Below, one piece after another: positions 1 through 8,328 of a DNA stretch of 64,000 bases. Below the pieces are notes generated by a model. It ran no database searches. It saw only the letters and a program-made list of their open reading frames with translations, and had not been told where the DNA came from. Source of the stretch: Bremerella sp. TYQ1 (GTDB lineage Bacteria > Planctomycetota > Planctomycetia > Pirellulales > Pirellulaceae); the NCBI RefSeq assembly GCF_020150455.1, contig NZ_CP083740.1, positions 992,001 through 1,056,000 of the forward strand. Direction: 5' to 3'. Made by a program: the position numbers and the translations under genes. Position 1 is the first letter of the stretch. The number at the start of each line of letters is the position of its first letter.

Positions 1-2
1 CA

Positions 3-770
3 GCAAGCAGAGATAGGACTGCGAGTGTCTGGAACGTTCCGAAGGGAAAACACCTTTACGATGTGGAACGAAAAAATATGGGCATCCAATGGATTGGATT
101 CAGCGCGGATGATTCGCTTTTTTTGACCTCGTCTCATAGCACATCTGAAGCCTGGAATGCCAACGATGGAACCATGGTCGGAAGTATTGAGTCGATCGCA
201 CGCGCTGCGGGCTACCTGGAAGACCGTACGTTACTCGCCATTGGCGATGATGCGGACAATACGCTCATCAAGTGGAACTCCATCGATGCGACCTCCGAGG
301 TGTTGTGGCCTGGCATGATTGGCTACCCCGTCGCTATTTCGCGCGACGAGCAGCTTCTAGCAGTCTATGTTCGCGATCTCTTCATGGACGACGAGTGGAA
401 AGAGATCTATCGAGTGGAAGTCTGGGATTTGCCGTCGAAGACCAAATTGACCAGTATCGATGGTATTTTGGCCGAAGGGTATACCTTCACGCCCGCAAAC
501 GATGCTTTGCTGATCACGCTGTATCGTGGCGGCCTACGAAGAGTGGAGATCCCCCAAGCAGTATCTCGCCCAGGTCTGGCTGCACCTGCGGTAGCTACTA
601 TGCGAACCTGGACGGACAGTACCGGAAAGCACCAGCGCGAAGCGATCTTTGAGCGTGTCCAGGGGCAGCAAGTTCAGCTGAAGACTTCCGAAGGGCAGTC
701 GATTTTCATTCCCTTTAACCGTCTTTCGCAGGAAGATCAGAAATACGTTCGTCAACTGAGCCCACGTTAG
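3..770 (+). CDS. WD40-repeat protein with C-terminal SHD1 domain, 5' end missing
   Basis: The frame is open from the window edge, so only the 3' part of a longer gene is present. The first visible residues (DRTASVWNV) are the end of a WD40 blade; more degenerate blades follow (for example RVEVWDLPS). From about position 600 the protein ends in an SHD1 (SLA1 homology 1) segment that begins MRTWTDSTGKH and closes with LSQEDQKYV. In planctomycetes this domain caps many exported proteins; its ligand there is unknown. The last ~190 residues match by eye the C-terminus of the gene at 2913-6851 (same MRTWTD start, equivalent blades), so the two are tandem paralogues and this one may also have a CsgG-like N-terminus outside the window. 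A GTG at 63 is only an internal codon. Confidence 0.85.
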   Translation, partial: ASRDRTASVWNVPKGKHLYDVERKNMGIQWIGFSADDSLFLTSSHSTSEAWNANDGTMVGSIESIARAAGYLEDRTLLAIGDDADNTLIKWNSIDATSEVLWPGMIGYPVAISRDEQLLAVYVRDLFMDDEWKEIYRVEVWDLPSKTKLTSIDGILAEGYTFTPANDALLITLYRGGLRRVEIPQAVSRPGLAAPAVATMRTWTDSTGKHQREAIFERVQGQQVQLKTSEGQSIFIPFNRLSQEDQKYVRQLSPR

Positions 771-791
771 TTCTTTTGGTTAGATGTGCCC

Positions 792-1841
792 ATGGCAACT
801 CAATATTTCACGAAGCAATCGCTCTCTAGCCTTTCGGCAATCCTTTGCGCCCTTGTGATCGCAACACATGCCTGGGCAGCTGAAGAGGATGAGAAAATTG
901 CATCGATTCAACCTATTTCAGCACAGTGTGACTTCTTTGGCGGGCAGAAGGATGAACTGTTGTATCAGTTGGTATCGACAAAACCTATTCAGGGCAAAGT
1001 TCTTTGGAGGTACGCTGCTGGTGCCAAGACTCTGGCTCGCGGCGAGGACACGCTTCAACTAGCCGATGGTAGGTCAAGTTTGTACGAATTGCCGATCGAA
1101 TTCCCACCGGTGCGAGACGGAGTAGTCTTCGAAACTCGCATGGTCGTTACCATTGTCGACGGCGAGAACGAGGAACTCGCCAAGCACGAGCAGCCGATCT
1201 GGCTTTTTTCAGACGATCCATTTGTAAATCGTCGTGAATGGCTCGAGAAACTTGATATTCATCTCTATGATCCAGAAGAGTTGACCGTCGAACGCTTCGA
1301 AGAAGCCAAGATTCCGTTCAAACGTATTACCAATTCAAATGTGCTAACAGAGTTCGAGGGAGGCATCCTGATTGTTGGCGGTGGGACTTCCCTGAGTAAG
1401 AATCGTGGGCTGACCAATAATCTGATGAAGCTGGCCCAGCGCGGGGTACGTGTACTGTGCTTGACGCCAGTCGACGGAGAATTTCCGTGGCCGACGCGGA
1501 GAGAATATCCTGAATTAGCCAGCGTGCAGTTCGCGTCGAAGCAGACAATACGTGACCTCGACAAGCGACTGAACCCAGATTTTGATTTGTCGGCCGAGCA
1601 GCTGCAGCAACGCAATACGGTGGCATTGGAATCGCGGCGAGGGCAACTTCGAGTCCGTCTTTCAGAAGACCTTGGCGGTTGGCCTTGGTGGCAAGTTCGC
1701 TTTGCCAATGATGGTACTTGTATCCTCGCTTGTTTTGATTTGATTCAACATTGGGAAAGCAGCCCGACGCCGCGTTTTTTGCTGGCGGGGTTGCTGGAAA
1801 AACTATCTTCGGAAACTGATTCTTCTCCTACGGAGCAATAA
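792..1841 (+). CDS. Secreted protein of unknown function
   Basis: A 349-residue protein when started at ATG 792; a GTG two codons upstream is possible, and neither has a clear ribosome binding site. Residues 1-29 form a Sec signal peptide ending in a THAWA cleavage site. The middle contains a hydrophobic strand followed by glycines (GGILIVGGGTSLSK) and a second strand (GVRVLCLTPVDG), which suggests a Rossmann- or amidotransferase-like alpha/beta fold, but I do not recognise the family. It lies 21 bases after the WD40/SHD1 gene and 4 bases before the CsgG-like gene, so it is probably in one operon with them and acts in the periplasm with the same complex. Confidence 0.75.
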   Translation: MATQYFTKQSLSSLSAILCALVIATHAWAAEEDEKIASIQPISAQCDFFGGQKDELLYQLVSTKPIQGKVLWRYAAGAKTLARGEDTLQLADGRSSLYELPIEFPPVRDGVVFETRMVVTIVDGENEELAKHEQPIWLFSDDPFVNRREWLEKLDIHLYDPEELTVERFEEAKIPFKRITNSNVLTEFEGGILIVGGGTSLSKNRGLTNNLMKLAQRGVRVLCLTPVDGEFPWPTRREYPELASVQFASKQTIRDLDKRLNPDFDLSAEQLQQRNTVALESRRGQLRVRLSEDLGGWPWWQVRFANDGTCILACFDLIQHWESSPTPRFLLAGLLEKLSSETDSSPTEQ

Positions 1842-1845
1842 CACG

Positions 1846-2799
1846 ATGCACAAGTTCTTTTTTTGTATGACTCTGGCCCTGCTTATTGCTTGCTCGGCGA
1901 GCACGATCAAGGCGCAGGACGTGGTTTATCCGACCGCCATTTTCCCATTTCAGGAACGCGGTGCGGATGTAAAAGGTTTGGGAGCTCAGGTGTCCGACCT
2001 GCTGTTTGCCAGCCTAGTGGTCGATCCCAACATGTACCTCGTGGATCGTGAAGACATGGCCAAGATCTTGCAGGAACAAGAGCTCAGCGTGTCGGGGCTG
2101 GTCAATCCAACAGAAGCCGTTCAAGTTGGTCAGCTGACCGGCGCCAAGTTGATTCTGACCGGAAGCGTGATTCAAGCTGGTGATAAGCTAGTGCTCGTGG
2201 CCAAGATCATTGGAACGGAAACAAGCCGCGTCGCTGGTGCAAGCATCAAGGGGCAGGTCGATCAAGATATTGACGAGCTGGCCGAAACCTTGGCCGCCGA
2301 AATTGTGAAAGAGATTGGTAAGAATTCAAAGCAGTTGGTCCCCAAGGTTGTTCCACAGAGCGAACGCATCGCAGCCTTGAAGGAAAAGATCGGCGAAGCG
2401 ACGTTGCCTGTTGTTAGTGTTTCGATCGACGAACGGCACATCGGCCGCGCCACAATCGATCCAGCTGCTGAAACCGAGATGACGCTCTACCTTCAAGAAA
2501 TTGGCTTTGAAGTGGTCGATGCCAAAGACGGGGCGAAGGACGCTGCTGCTATCAAGATCGTTGGCGAGGGCTTCAGCGAATTCACGGCCCGGGCAGGTAA
2601 CTTGGCTCCGGTAAAGGCTCGCGTCGAGATCAAAGCGATCGATGCCAAGACCGGTAAAATCATCGCTATCGACCGACAGACATCGGTAGTCGTTGATATC
2701 AACGAGCAGATTGCTGGCAAGTCGGCGCTACAGTTGGCCGCAGCCACAATTGCCGAGCGGATGATTCCCAAGCTCGTGAAAACGGCCGGTAAAAAGTAG
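1846..2799 (+). CDS. CsgG-like exported protein
   Basis: 317 residues. The start ATG lies 4 bases after the previous stop, with GGAG about 10 bases upstream. The N-terminus is either a lipoprotein signal (LLIAC, Cys16) or a Sec signal cut after TIKA; CsgG-family proteins are usually lipoproteins. The body has the CsgG/FlgO-type pattern: IFPFQERG, then a VDREDMAKILQEQELS helix, GQLTGAKLILTGSV and a beta-rich LVAKIIGTETSRV stretch (residues ~25-150). The second half (VSIDERHIGRATIDPAAETE onward) may be a second alpha/beta domain of similar kind. CsgG forms the curli export channel; here a periplasmic or outer-membrane assembly role with the neighbouring WD40/SHD1 proteins is inferred from context only. 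A strong hairpin follows the gene. Confidence 0.75.
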   Translation: MHKFFFCMTLALLIACSASTIKAQDVVYPTAIFPFQERGADVKGLGAQVSDLLFASLVVDPNMYLVDREDMAKILQEQELSVSGLVNPTEAVQVGQLTGAKLILTGSVIQAGDKLVLVAKIIGTETSRVAGASIKGQVDQDIDELAETLAAEIVKEIGKNSKQLVPKVVPQSERIAALKEKIGEATLPVVSVSIDERHIGRATIDPAAETEMTLYLQEIGFEVVDAKDGAKDAAAIKIVGEGFSEFTARAGNLAPVKARVEIKAIDAKTGKIIAIDRQTSVVVDINEQIAGKSALQLAAATIAERMIPKLVKTAGKK

Positions 2800-2840
2800 G
2801 GAAAAAGAAGTAGAACGACTGACCCTAATCTAGTTGCGAT

Positions 2841-2880
2841 CGAGGGGTAAGCTTGAAGAAGCTTGCCCCTCGTTGTCTTA
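2841..2880 (+). terminator. Intrinsic terminator after the CsgG-like gene
   Basis: Arms 2841-2854 and 2859-2872 form a 14-base-pair stem with a single G-U wobble around a GAAG loop, followed by TTGTCTT. It lies 41 bases after the stop at 2799 and 41 bases before the next ATG, so it should reduce read-through from the upstream genes into the large fusion gene. Confidence 0.8.
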
Positions 2881-2912
2881 ACGCAAGCAGTGGACGTACT
2901 GATAGAGATTCT

Positions 2913-5900
2913 ATGCAACGATCGTACCGCCTCGTTTTTTGGACCGTCCTGTTTCTGGCCCCCACGATTTCGCTTGCGGCGGAGCAGCGTTGTGCACTGA
3001 TCGATATTGATAAGTCCGCTTTGGGAGGGCTGATGGAAGCGGAACTGCTAGGGCGGCCAGATACCCAGTGGGTCGAACGTACCGAGATTCAGAAACTACT
3101 TAACGAGAAGCGGCTGCAGTCGATCTTCGGTGCTCAGTCGGGCAAGGACCGACGTTCGATCGGCACGGTGCTCAAAGCGGATGTGCTGATCATACTGCGG
3201 ACGATCGAAGAGGAAAAGAAGCAGTACGCCCAACTGGTCGTCGCAGAAACCAATCAAGGGGTTCGCTTGATGAGCCAGAAGATGCTGCTAGGGAAGGACC
3301 CGACTAGTGATGCTCAGTTGCTAGTGAAATTGGCCAACGACGGCATTGCCAAATCTCAGGGTTCGATTCAGCACATCTTTGCCGTGCCTCCTTTCGTGAG
3401 TGATGATCTTACCTACGAGTACGATTATCTGAAGTCGACCTACGCCAAGCTTCTCGAGCGAACTCTACTCGACTCTTCAGGCGTGGTAGTCGTGGAATTA
3501 GATGAAGCGAAGGCGATCACCAGCGAATACAACCTCGCCGCCGACGGTGCCAACGTTGTGCGTGAGCTGCCCACCTATGTACTGGGGGAATATCGCAATG
3601 AGGGAAAGGGAGATGATCACCGTGTCAGACTGAGCTTGAAGGCTCAGCAAGGCGCGAAAGTTCTTAGCGAGACGGACGTAACGATCTCGCCAGGTGCGGT
3701 ATCCGGTGCTTTGTTGAAATATGCCCAGGAATTGGCATCGTCGAAAGGTATCGAGACTGCCACGATCGACCCACAGCAGGAAGTGAAATTGCTCAATGAG
3801 CGGGCCGATCTGTTCATCCGGCTGGCCAACTGGGACGAGGCGCAAGCACTAGTCGAGGCAAGCCTACTCCTTGTTCCGGATCAGCCGGAGATTCATAGCC
3901 AAGCCGTTTCGATCATCCAGCGGCGATTGGAAGATCATCATCTTGAGTATCTGGACGAACTTCAACGAGATATCAGACTCAAGCGATTCGCCTTACAGCA
4001 TTTGCGTGTGATGATTGAAAAGTCACGCTTCGACTTGGCAAAGCGGCATTGGTTGATCTTCAAACAGCACGTCATTACTGGCAGGCCCTATTACATGCAG
4101 GGTGACTCCGAGGCCAAAGAGTTGGCCCAGGAAGCGCGTGAATTTCTCGAACTCAACAATGAGTTGGCAATGAAGTTGGTTCATGGCCTGGCAGAGATGA
4201 AAGAATGGAGGCTAAGTTCTTATCTGTTGCATCGCGCGATCATCGACCTTCCGTCGCCACAGCGTTATGCAATGATTAAACAGGTAATCTTGAAATACCA
4301 GCATCTATCCGATAACAAGTTCTTCGCACGCCGGTTCCTACTAGCCGATGAACAACCACGTACCATGCGGAGCTTGGAAGGACGTGCGTTTCTACAAGAT
4401 TTGATCAATAGCAAAGAAACGCTGCCGTATGTCCGCCAGACTGCCCAAGCGATTCTAAACGAGATTCAGGTGACGCGTGCCGCGACCGTCGTGCATCGCG
4501 GTAATGCCAATGCCCCTGTGAACGACAATCTGACGTTTCGCCGGTTTGATTTCGAACAGTTTAAGACCTTTCGAGGAATATCCGCGCTGGGTGATAAATG
4601 GGATCTGGTCAATGCCGATGATGGTTACTTTATCTATTCCCAGGGGGACGGCTTTCGCAGGATCGCGGATCAGGGACGCAACGCTTATAGCGCGTTTAAG
4701 TATGACGGCAAGTATATCTGGATCACTTCCGGTGACGGCGACGGGGGAGTAAAGTTGGCCGTCCTGGATACTTCCACCTGGAAACGCCATGAATTAACCC
4801 AAGATCACGGCTTGCCGATTTTGTCGCGTGATGAAATACCCGATGTGACCGTCCGCGAGGTAAGTCTAAGTGTCACGCCACTGGATGCTGGTCATGCCAT
4901 AATTTGCGGTTATGTTGGCAGGACTTGGTTTGCGGACGTGCAGTTTGATCCAGAAGGAAATCACCAAATCAAAATTTTCTATGAGGCTAAGGAAACGTTA
5001 CCGGCGGATTTAAGTAGCGTGCGCCCGGATGACCTCACAATTCGATTTGCCGCTACCAATATCGAGCTGCTTCAGCGACGAGAGAATGGGAAGGTCATCG
5101 AACGCGGTCTGCTGGTGACTCGTTCGAGTAAAAGCCCGGTTCTCTATCACTATCCGCTGTTGATCAATCCAGAAGATTGCTCCATTCGTGTTCTCGACCA
5201 TTCCTGGAGCGAAATGCTAGGCGGCTGGGTAGTTGATGGCGAAATCTACAGGGAACTAGCCATTTCTCTGAAAGACAAAAAGCTTGGTTTCTATAGCCGC
5301 GGTCTTGCAGACAATAAAAAGACCCTGCTTTTGTCCAGCTACGACGAAGGAAAGTTCTATTACGATGAGCAAGCCAAAATTCTTCATATCGTTGGCAAAC
5401 AATGGTATCAGGCGAATTTAGAATCCGGCGAGATCAGGTCCTTGGGGGCAGTACCGTGGCATTATCAAAATCACTGGACCTTCAATGATCCTAAGTCGCC
5501 TATCCGTATTGACGACGGAACCTATCAAATTAGCCAACTGCGGCACACGAACAACTTTGGGCTAGTAGCAGAGTGTTATCCCAAAGCGGGGGGACGAACA
5601 CTTCGACTTCAGGTGTTTTTTGACGGATCGGGCGATTCTTTTCGAGCAGCGGCAGGAATCGATGATGGCAAGTCGTCGCCGGTCCAGCCGCCACCTGAAT
5701 TCTCACGAGGTAGAGTCACCGGACGTGAGAATTTGATAAGTCCTGGCGAGCGGGTTGCGGACATTGCCTATTTTCCGGGCGGAGAGTTTATTGTTTCCGT
5801 TTCGCATCAGCGCAATAAGACGATCTGCGTTTGGAATTCCAAAACGGGTGACATAATCACGAGCCTATTGGATGATCCTAAGGGAGTGAACTGCGTGGTA

Positions 5901-6851
5901 TTCAGTCCTTCAGGAGATACCTTCGCAACCGGTGGTCAGGACGGACGTGTCATTTTGTGGGATGCTAGAACCCTTCGCCCACTTAAGCAGTGGACAGACC
6001 TGAAAACAGCCGTAGCCAATCTGGCTTTCTCGGCCGATGCAAGTTGTCTGGCGGCAAATGGACAGGATGCCATTTCGTGCGTGTGGAACATTCACTCTGG
6101 CGAAAAGCAATTTGACTTTATCGGTTGTGATAGTTCGCGAGGGGTTTCCAAAATCGCATTTACCCCAGACGACCAGATGCTGCTCGCAATTCAAGAGCAG
6201 ACCGGTGTGCGTGCATTTGATGCGAAGGATGGGACCGACTTTGGGAAAATCGAAACGCTCGACTTTGTTGCCGGTTTTCTGCCAGATGTTTCCTTGTTGG
6301 GAGTTGGACGCGGAATCGAGAATAACTTAATAAAGCGGTCGTCAGATGGAGCCACTAGCGTCGTCTGGCCGGAATTTTCGGGCATTCCGATCGCGATGAG
6401 CAATGATGGTCGGTTCATCGCGAGCTATTATCCCTTTGCCATTAAGGACGGGAAACGCGATATGTTTTTTGGACGCTTCGAAGTTTGGGATGCCTCGATC
6501 AAAAAGCTAGTTTACTCAGAAGAAGGGGTTCGAGTACCCAGAGTATCGTTCTCGCCTGATAGTACAAAACTACTTACGCTCGATTCCAAGGGATTCGCCC
6601 AAGAAGTGGAATTGATTATAGGTGCTGGCAAAAAGGAAGGAAAACCTTTGGTAGACGATGGCAAGCTACTTTCTCCTATGCGAACCTGGACCGACAAGTC
6701 GGGTAAGTTTCACGTCGACGCGGCGCTTGTGAAATTGGACATGAAGTCGGCGGTTTTAAAGACTGCCAAGGGGAATCAGATAGAGATTCCCTTGTCGGTG
6801 CTGTCAGAAAGCGATCAGCGTTTTCTTAAAGAGCTTGCAGAGCGTAACTAA
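2913..6851 (+). CDS. Large exported CsgG-like / TPR-like / WD40 / SHD1 fusion protein
   Basis: 1312 residues from ATG 2913. An in-frame TTG at 2853 lies inside the terminator hairpin and would put residues ahead of the signal peptide, so I reject it. Order: Sec signal peptide (1-24, cut after SLAA); a CsgG-like domain (~25-170, with WVERTEIQKLLNEKRLQS and LKADVLIILRT, matching the preceding gene); helical TPR-like repeats (~290-480); a long beta-rich region (~530-920) probably forming a propeller; clear WD40 blades (~940-1240, for example FSPSGDTFATGGQDGRVILW); and SHD1 (1255-1312, beginning MRTWTDKSGKF). It is a paralogue of the gene cut by the window start. The combination suggests a periplasmic scaffold that links a CsgG-type module to protein-protein interaction modules; the actual function is unknown. 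Confidence 0.8.
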   Translation: MQRSYRLVFWTVLFLAPTISLAAEQRCALIDIDKSALGGLMEAELLGRPDTQWVERTEIQKLLNEKRLQSIFGAQSGKDRRSIGTVLKADVLIILRTIEEEKKQYAQLVVAETNQGVRLMSQKMLLGKDPTSDAQLLVKLANDGIAKSQGSIQHIFAVPPFVSDDLTYEYDYLKSTYAKLLERTLLDSSGVVVVELDEAKAITSEYNLAADGANVVRELPTYVLGEYRNEGKGDDHRVRLSLKAQQGAKVLSETDVTISPGAVSGALLKYAQELASSKGIETATIDPQQEVKLLNERADLFIRLANWDEAQALVEASLLLVPDQPEIHSQAVSIIQRRLEDHHLEYLDELQRDIRLKRFALQHLRVMIEKSRFDLAKRHWLIFKQHVITGRPYYMQGDSEAKELAQEAREFLELNNELAMKLVHGLAEMKEWRLSSYLLHRAIIDLPSPQRYAMIKQVILKYQHLSDNKFFARRFLLADEQPRTMRSLEGRAFLQDLINSKETLPYVRQTAQAILNEIQVTRAATVVHRGNANAPVNDNLTFRRFDFEQFKTFRGISALGDKWDLVNADDGYFIYSQGDGFRRIADQGRNAYSAFKYDGKYIWITSGDGDGGVKLAVLDTSTWKRHELTQDHGLPILSRDEIPDVTVREVSLSVTPLDAGHAIICGYVGRTWFADVQFDPEGNHQIKIFYEAKETLPADLSSVRPDDLTIRFAATNIELLQRRENGKVIERGLLVTRSSKSPVLYHYPLLINPEDCSIRVLDHSWSEMLGGWVVDGEIYRELAISLKDKKLGFYSRGLADNKKTLLLSSYDEGKFYYDEQAKILHIVGKQWYQANLESGEIRSLGAVPWHYQNHWTFNDPKSPIRIDDGTYQISQLRHTNNFGLVAECYPKAGGRTLRLQVFFDGSGDSFRAAAGIDDGKSSPVQPPPEFSRGRVTGRENLISPGERVADIAYFPGGEFIVSVSHQRNKTICVWNSKTGDIITSLLDDPKGVNCVVFSPSGDTFATGGQDGRVILWDARTLRPLKQWTDLKTAVANLAFSADASCLAANGQDAISCVWNIHSGEKQFDFIGCDSSRGVSKIAFTPDDQMLLAIQEQTGVRAFDAKDGTDFGKIETLDFVAGFLPDVSLLGVGRGIENNLIKRSSDGATSVVWPEFSGIPIAMSNDGRFIASYYPFAIKDGKRDMFFGRFEVWDASIKKLVYSEEGVRVPRVSFSPDSTKLLTLDSKGFAQEVELIIGAGKKEGKPLVDDGKLLSPMRTWTDKSGKFHVDAALVKLDMKSAVLKTAKGNQIEIPLSVLSESDQRFLKELAERN

Positions 6852-6856
6852 TAACG

Positions 6857-6886
6857 CTCCACCAGGATAGTTCATGGCCGGTGGAG
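6857..6886 (+). terminator. Hairpin directly after the WD40/SHD1 fusion gene
   Basis: CTCCACC (6857-6863) and GGTGGAG (6880-6886) form a perfect 7-base-pair stem with a 16-base loop, starting 5 bases after the stop codon. The T-tract is poor (GTAAAGTTT), so this may be a weak or Rho-assisted terminator. Confidence 0.45.
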
Positions 6887-7595
6887 GTAAAGTTTCGCGT
6901 AGCCGATATTGTCGGGGTTAAGTACGCTTTCAGCCAACTCGAACGTGTCCGCAAGTCGACCGAGCATCTGGGAGCCGAGTTAATGTACCGTTTCACGAAT
7001 GAATAACCGATTACCAAAAGCCACGGTGTTCGATCTCGCCAATGCAATTATGATTCGTGAAAAATTCTTAGTGTATGCGGCGGCTTACCTTCGGGAGTGA
7101 ACTTCGAATAATTGATGCCTTTGCCCATTAAGGCTGCTCATTGGAGCAGCGAGGATGGTACTCCGACAGTGATTTGTAAATACCAAAGAGGTGATACGGT
7201 TGTCTGACTGAGTCGAGCGACGTTGGTAATCCTTACGCTATAAAAATATCTGGGTATATGATATTCAAAGTATATGACGAGAATGTCATTTAGCATTTAT
7301 TGCAAGGAGTATAAGGGGAAGATGTCGGAGGTAAGAATCTGCCGATTGATCACAATGCCGTCCCCAAAAGGACTTACGTGACACAATCACGGATCTATCG
7401 ACGTTTATCCGTGCTTTTCATGATGGTCGCATATTTAAATGGTCCAGATTGCGCGTAGCCAAATTACGTTAAATGCCGTAAGCTGAATTTATCTGGCTGG
7501 GACTTGACTCGACGTTTAGACGTGTCCTCACAACTGTGAGCGGTTGTTCAGACCTGCTTGGCGCAGAATTTTCCTGACTTAGATCGCAGGTAAGC
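6887..7595. other. Intergenic region, about 0.7 kb
   Basis: No convincing gene. It holds a perfect hairpin, GCTGCTC-ATTG-GAGCAGC (7133-7150), and an AT-rich stretch (about 7240-7310) that could contain the promoter of the AhpD-like gene. A 19-codon frame starts at ATG 7322 behind AAGGAG and GGGGAAG; it could be a leader peptide but has no other support. A 35-codon open stretch on the minus strand (6875-6979) reads like protein but has no credible start. Confidence 0.5.
7133..7150. repeat. Perfect 7-bp inverted repeat
   Basis: GCTGCTC (7133-7139) and GAGCAGC (7144-7150) flank an ATTG loop. There is no T-tract on either side, so a terminator is unlikely; it could be an operator or an RNA hairpin. 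It is about 450 bases upstream of the AhpD-like gene. Confidence 0.35.
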
Positions 7596-8312
7596 ATGAG
7601 CGATGAACCCATTGAAGAGATAATTAACGATCCTACGCAAGTTCAAAATGAAGTTAAACGGCGATTGGGGGTGCTTCCCCATTTCTTTCGATTAGGTCCC
7701 GAAGCCCCCGAGATCACGGAAAACCTGTGGGGATTTGCCAAGTTTGGGTATCTAGACAATCCACTACCACCACTGTTGAAAGAACGCCTTTTTGTTTACC
7801 TGTCGCGATTCTGTAAGGTTCACTATTGCCTTGCCCGCCATGTCGGATTTTTGATTGGGCTAGGCCGACCTTCAGGAAGTGTTCGCTGTGAGCCAGAGAC
7901 GATCGATCAAGTTATCCATTTGCTTGAGCTCGATCTTCCGTGTGGACAATTGCTAGTGCCGTTCTTAGATGAACTGCAAAACACTCCCACTGCTCTGTTT
8001 CCCTTGCCTAAAAGTGGAAGCAACTCCGAAGAAATGCTTTTTGCTTGTGCTGCGCACATATTTTTGCAGACGTCCCAGGCATCGACGTCCCTTCAAGCTC
8101 TTAGCAGTGCGATGGATCGCGCCGAGTTTCAGCACTTACTTGTATTCTTAGCATTTGTGCGTACCGCACATTTCTGGTCGGAAGTTCATCCAGAGCTAGA
8201 AATAGAGGAGGACCTGAAGACGCTACTTAAGGTGCATGAAAAACTTGCGGAATGTATTCAACGCAAACCGCAATTCATTGCAGTAGAATCGGTCGGAACA
8301 TGCGGCAAGTAA
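7596..8312 (+). CDS. Stand-alone AhpD-like domain protein (kinase-associated sensory domain)
   Basis: 238 residues. It has the pattern that I recall as the N-terminal module of some rhizobial and planctomycete PAS histidine kinases: RLGVLPHFFRLGPEAPE, then NPLPPLLKERLFVYLSRFC, CLARHVGFLIGLGRP and a C-terminal HLLVFLAFVRTAHFW helix. The core CKVHYCLARH resembles the CxxC...H active site of the AhpD/carboxymuconolactone decarboxylase fold, but the cysteines are five residues apart, so peroxidase chemistry is doubtful. No kinase, PAS or receiver part follows; the gene stops at 8312 and meets the PLP decarboxylase gene 16 bases away on the opposite strand. It probably acts in the cytoplasm as a free sensory or redox domain. 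The double hybrid kinase at 12817-18177 lacks this module. Confidence 0.7.
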   Translation: MSDEPIEEIINDPTQVQNEVKRRLGVLPHFFRLGPEAPEITENLWGFAKFGYLDNPLPPLLKERLFVYLSRFCKVHYCLARHVGFLIGLGRPSGSVRCEPETIDQVIHLLELDLPCGQLLVPFLDELQNTPTALFPLPKSGSNSEEMLFACAAHIFLQTSQASTSLQALSSAMDRAEFQHLLVFLAFVRTAHFWSEVHPELEIEEDLKTLLKVHEKLAECIQRKPQFIAVESVGTCGK

Positions 8313-8328
8313 AGCATTTTCCATTGGA

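Noticed and set aside
2853..2912. Earlier TTG start for the large fusion gene
   Set aside because: The codons lie in the terminator stem, and the signal peptide begins only at ATG 2913.
6875..6979. 35-codon minus-strand open stretch reading LADTFELAESVLNPDNIGYA
   Set aside because: It looks protein-like but has no ribosome binding site, follows an in-frame stop and overlaps the hairpin after the fusion gene. It may be a trace of an old gene, but the support is too thin to list.
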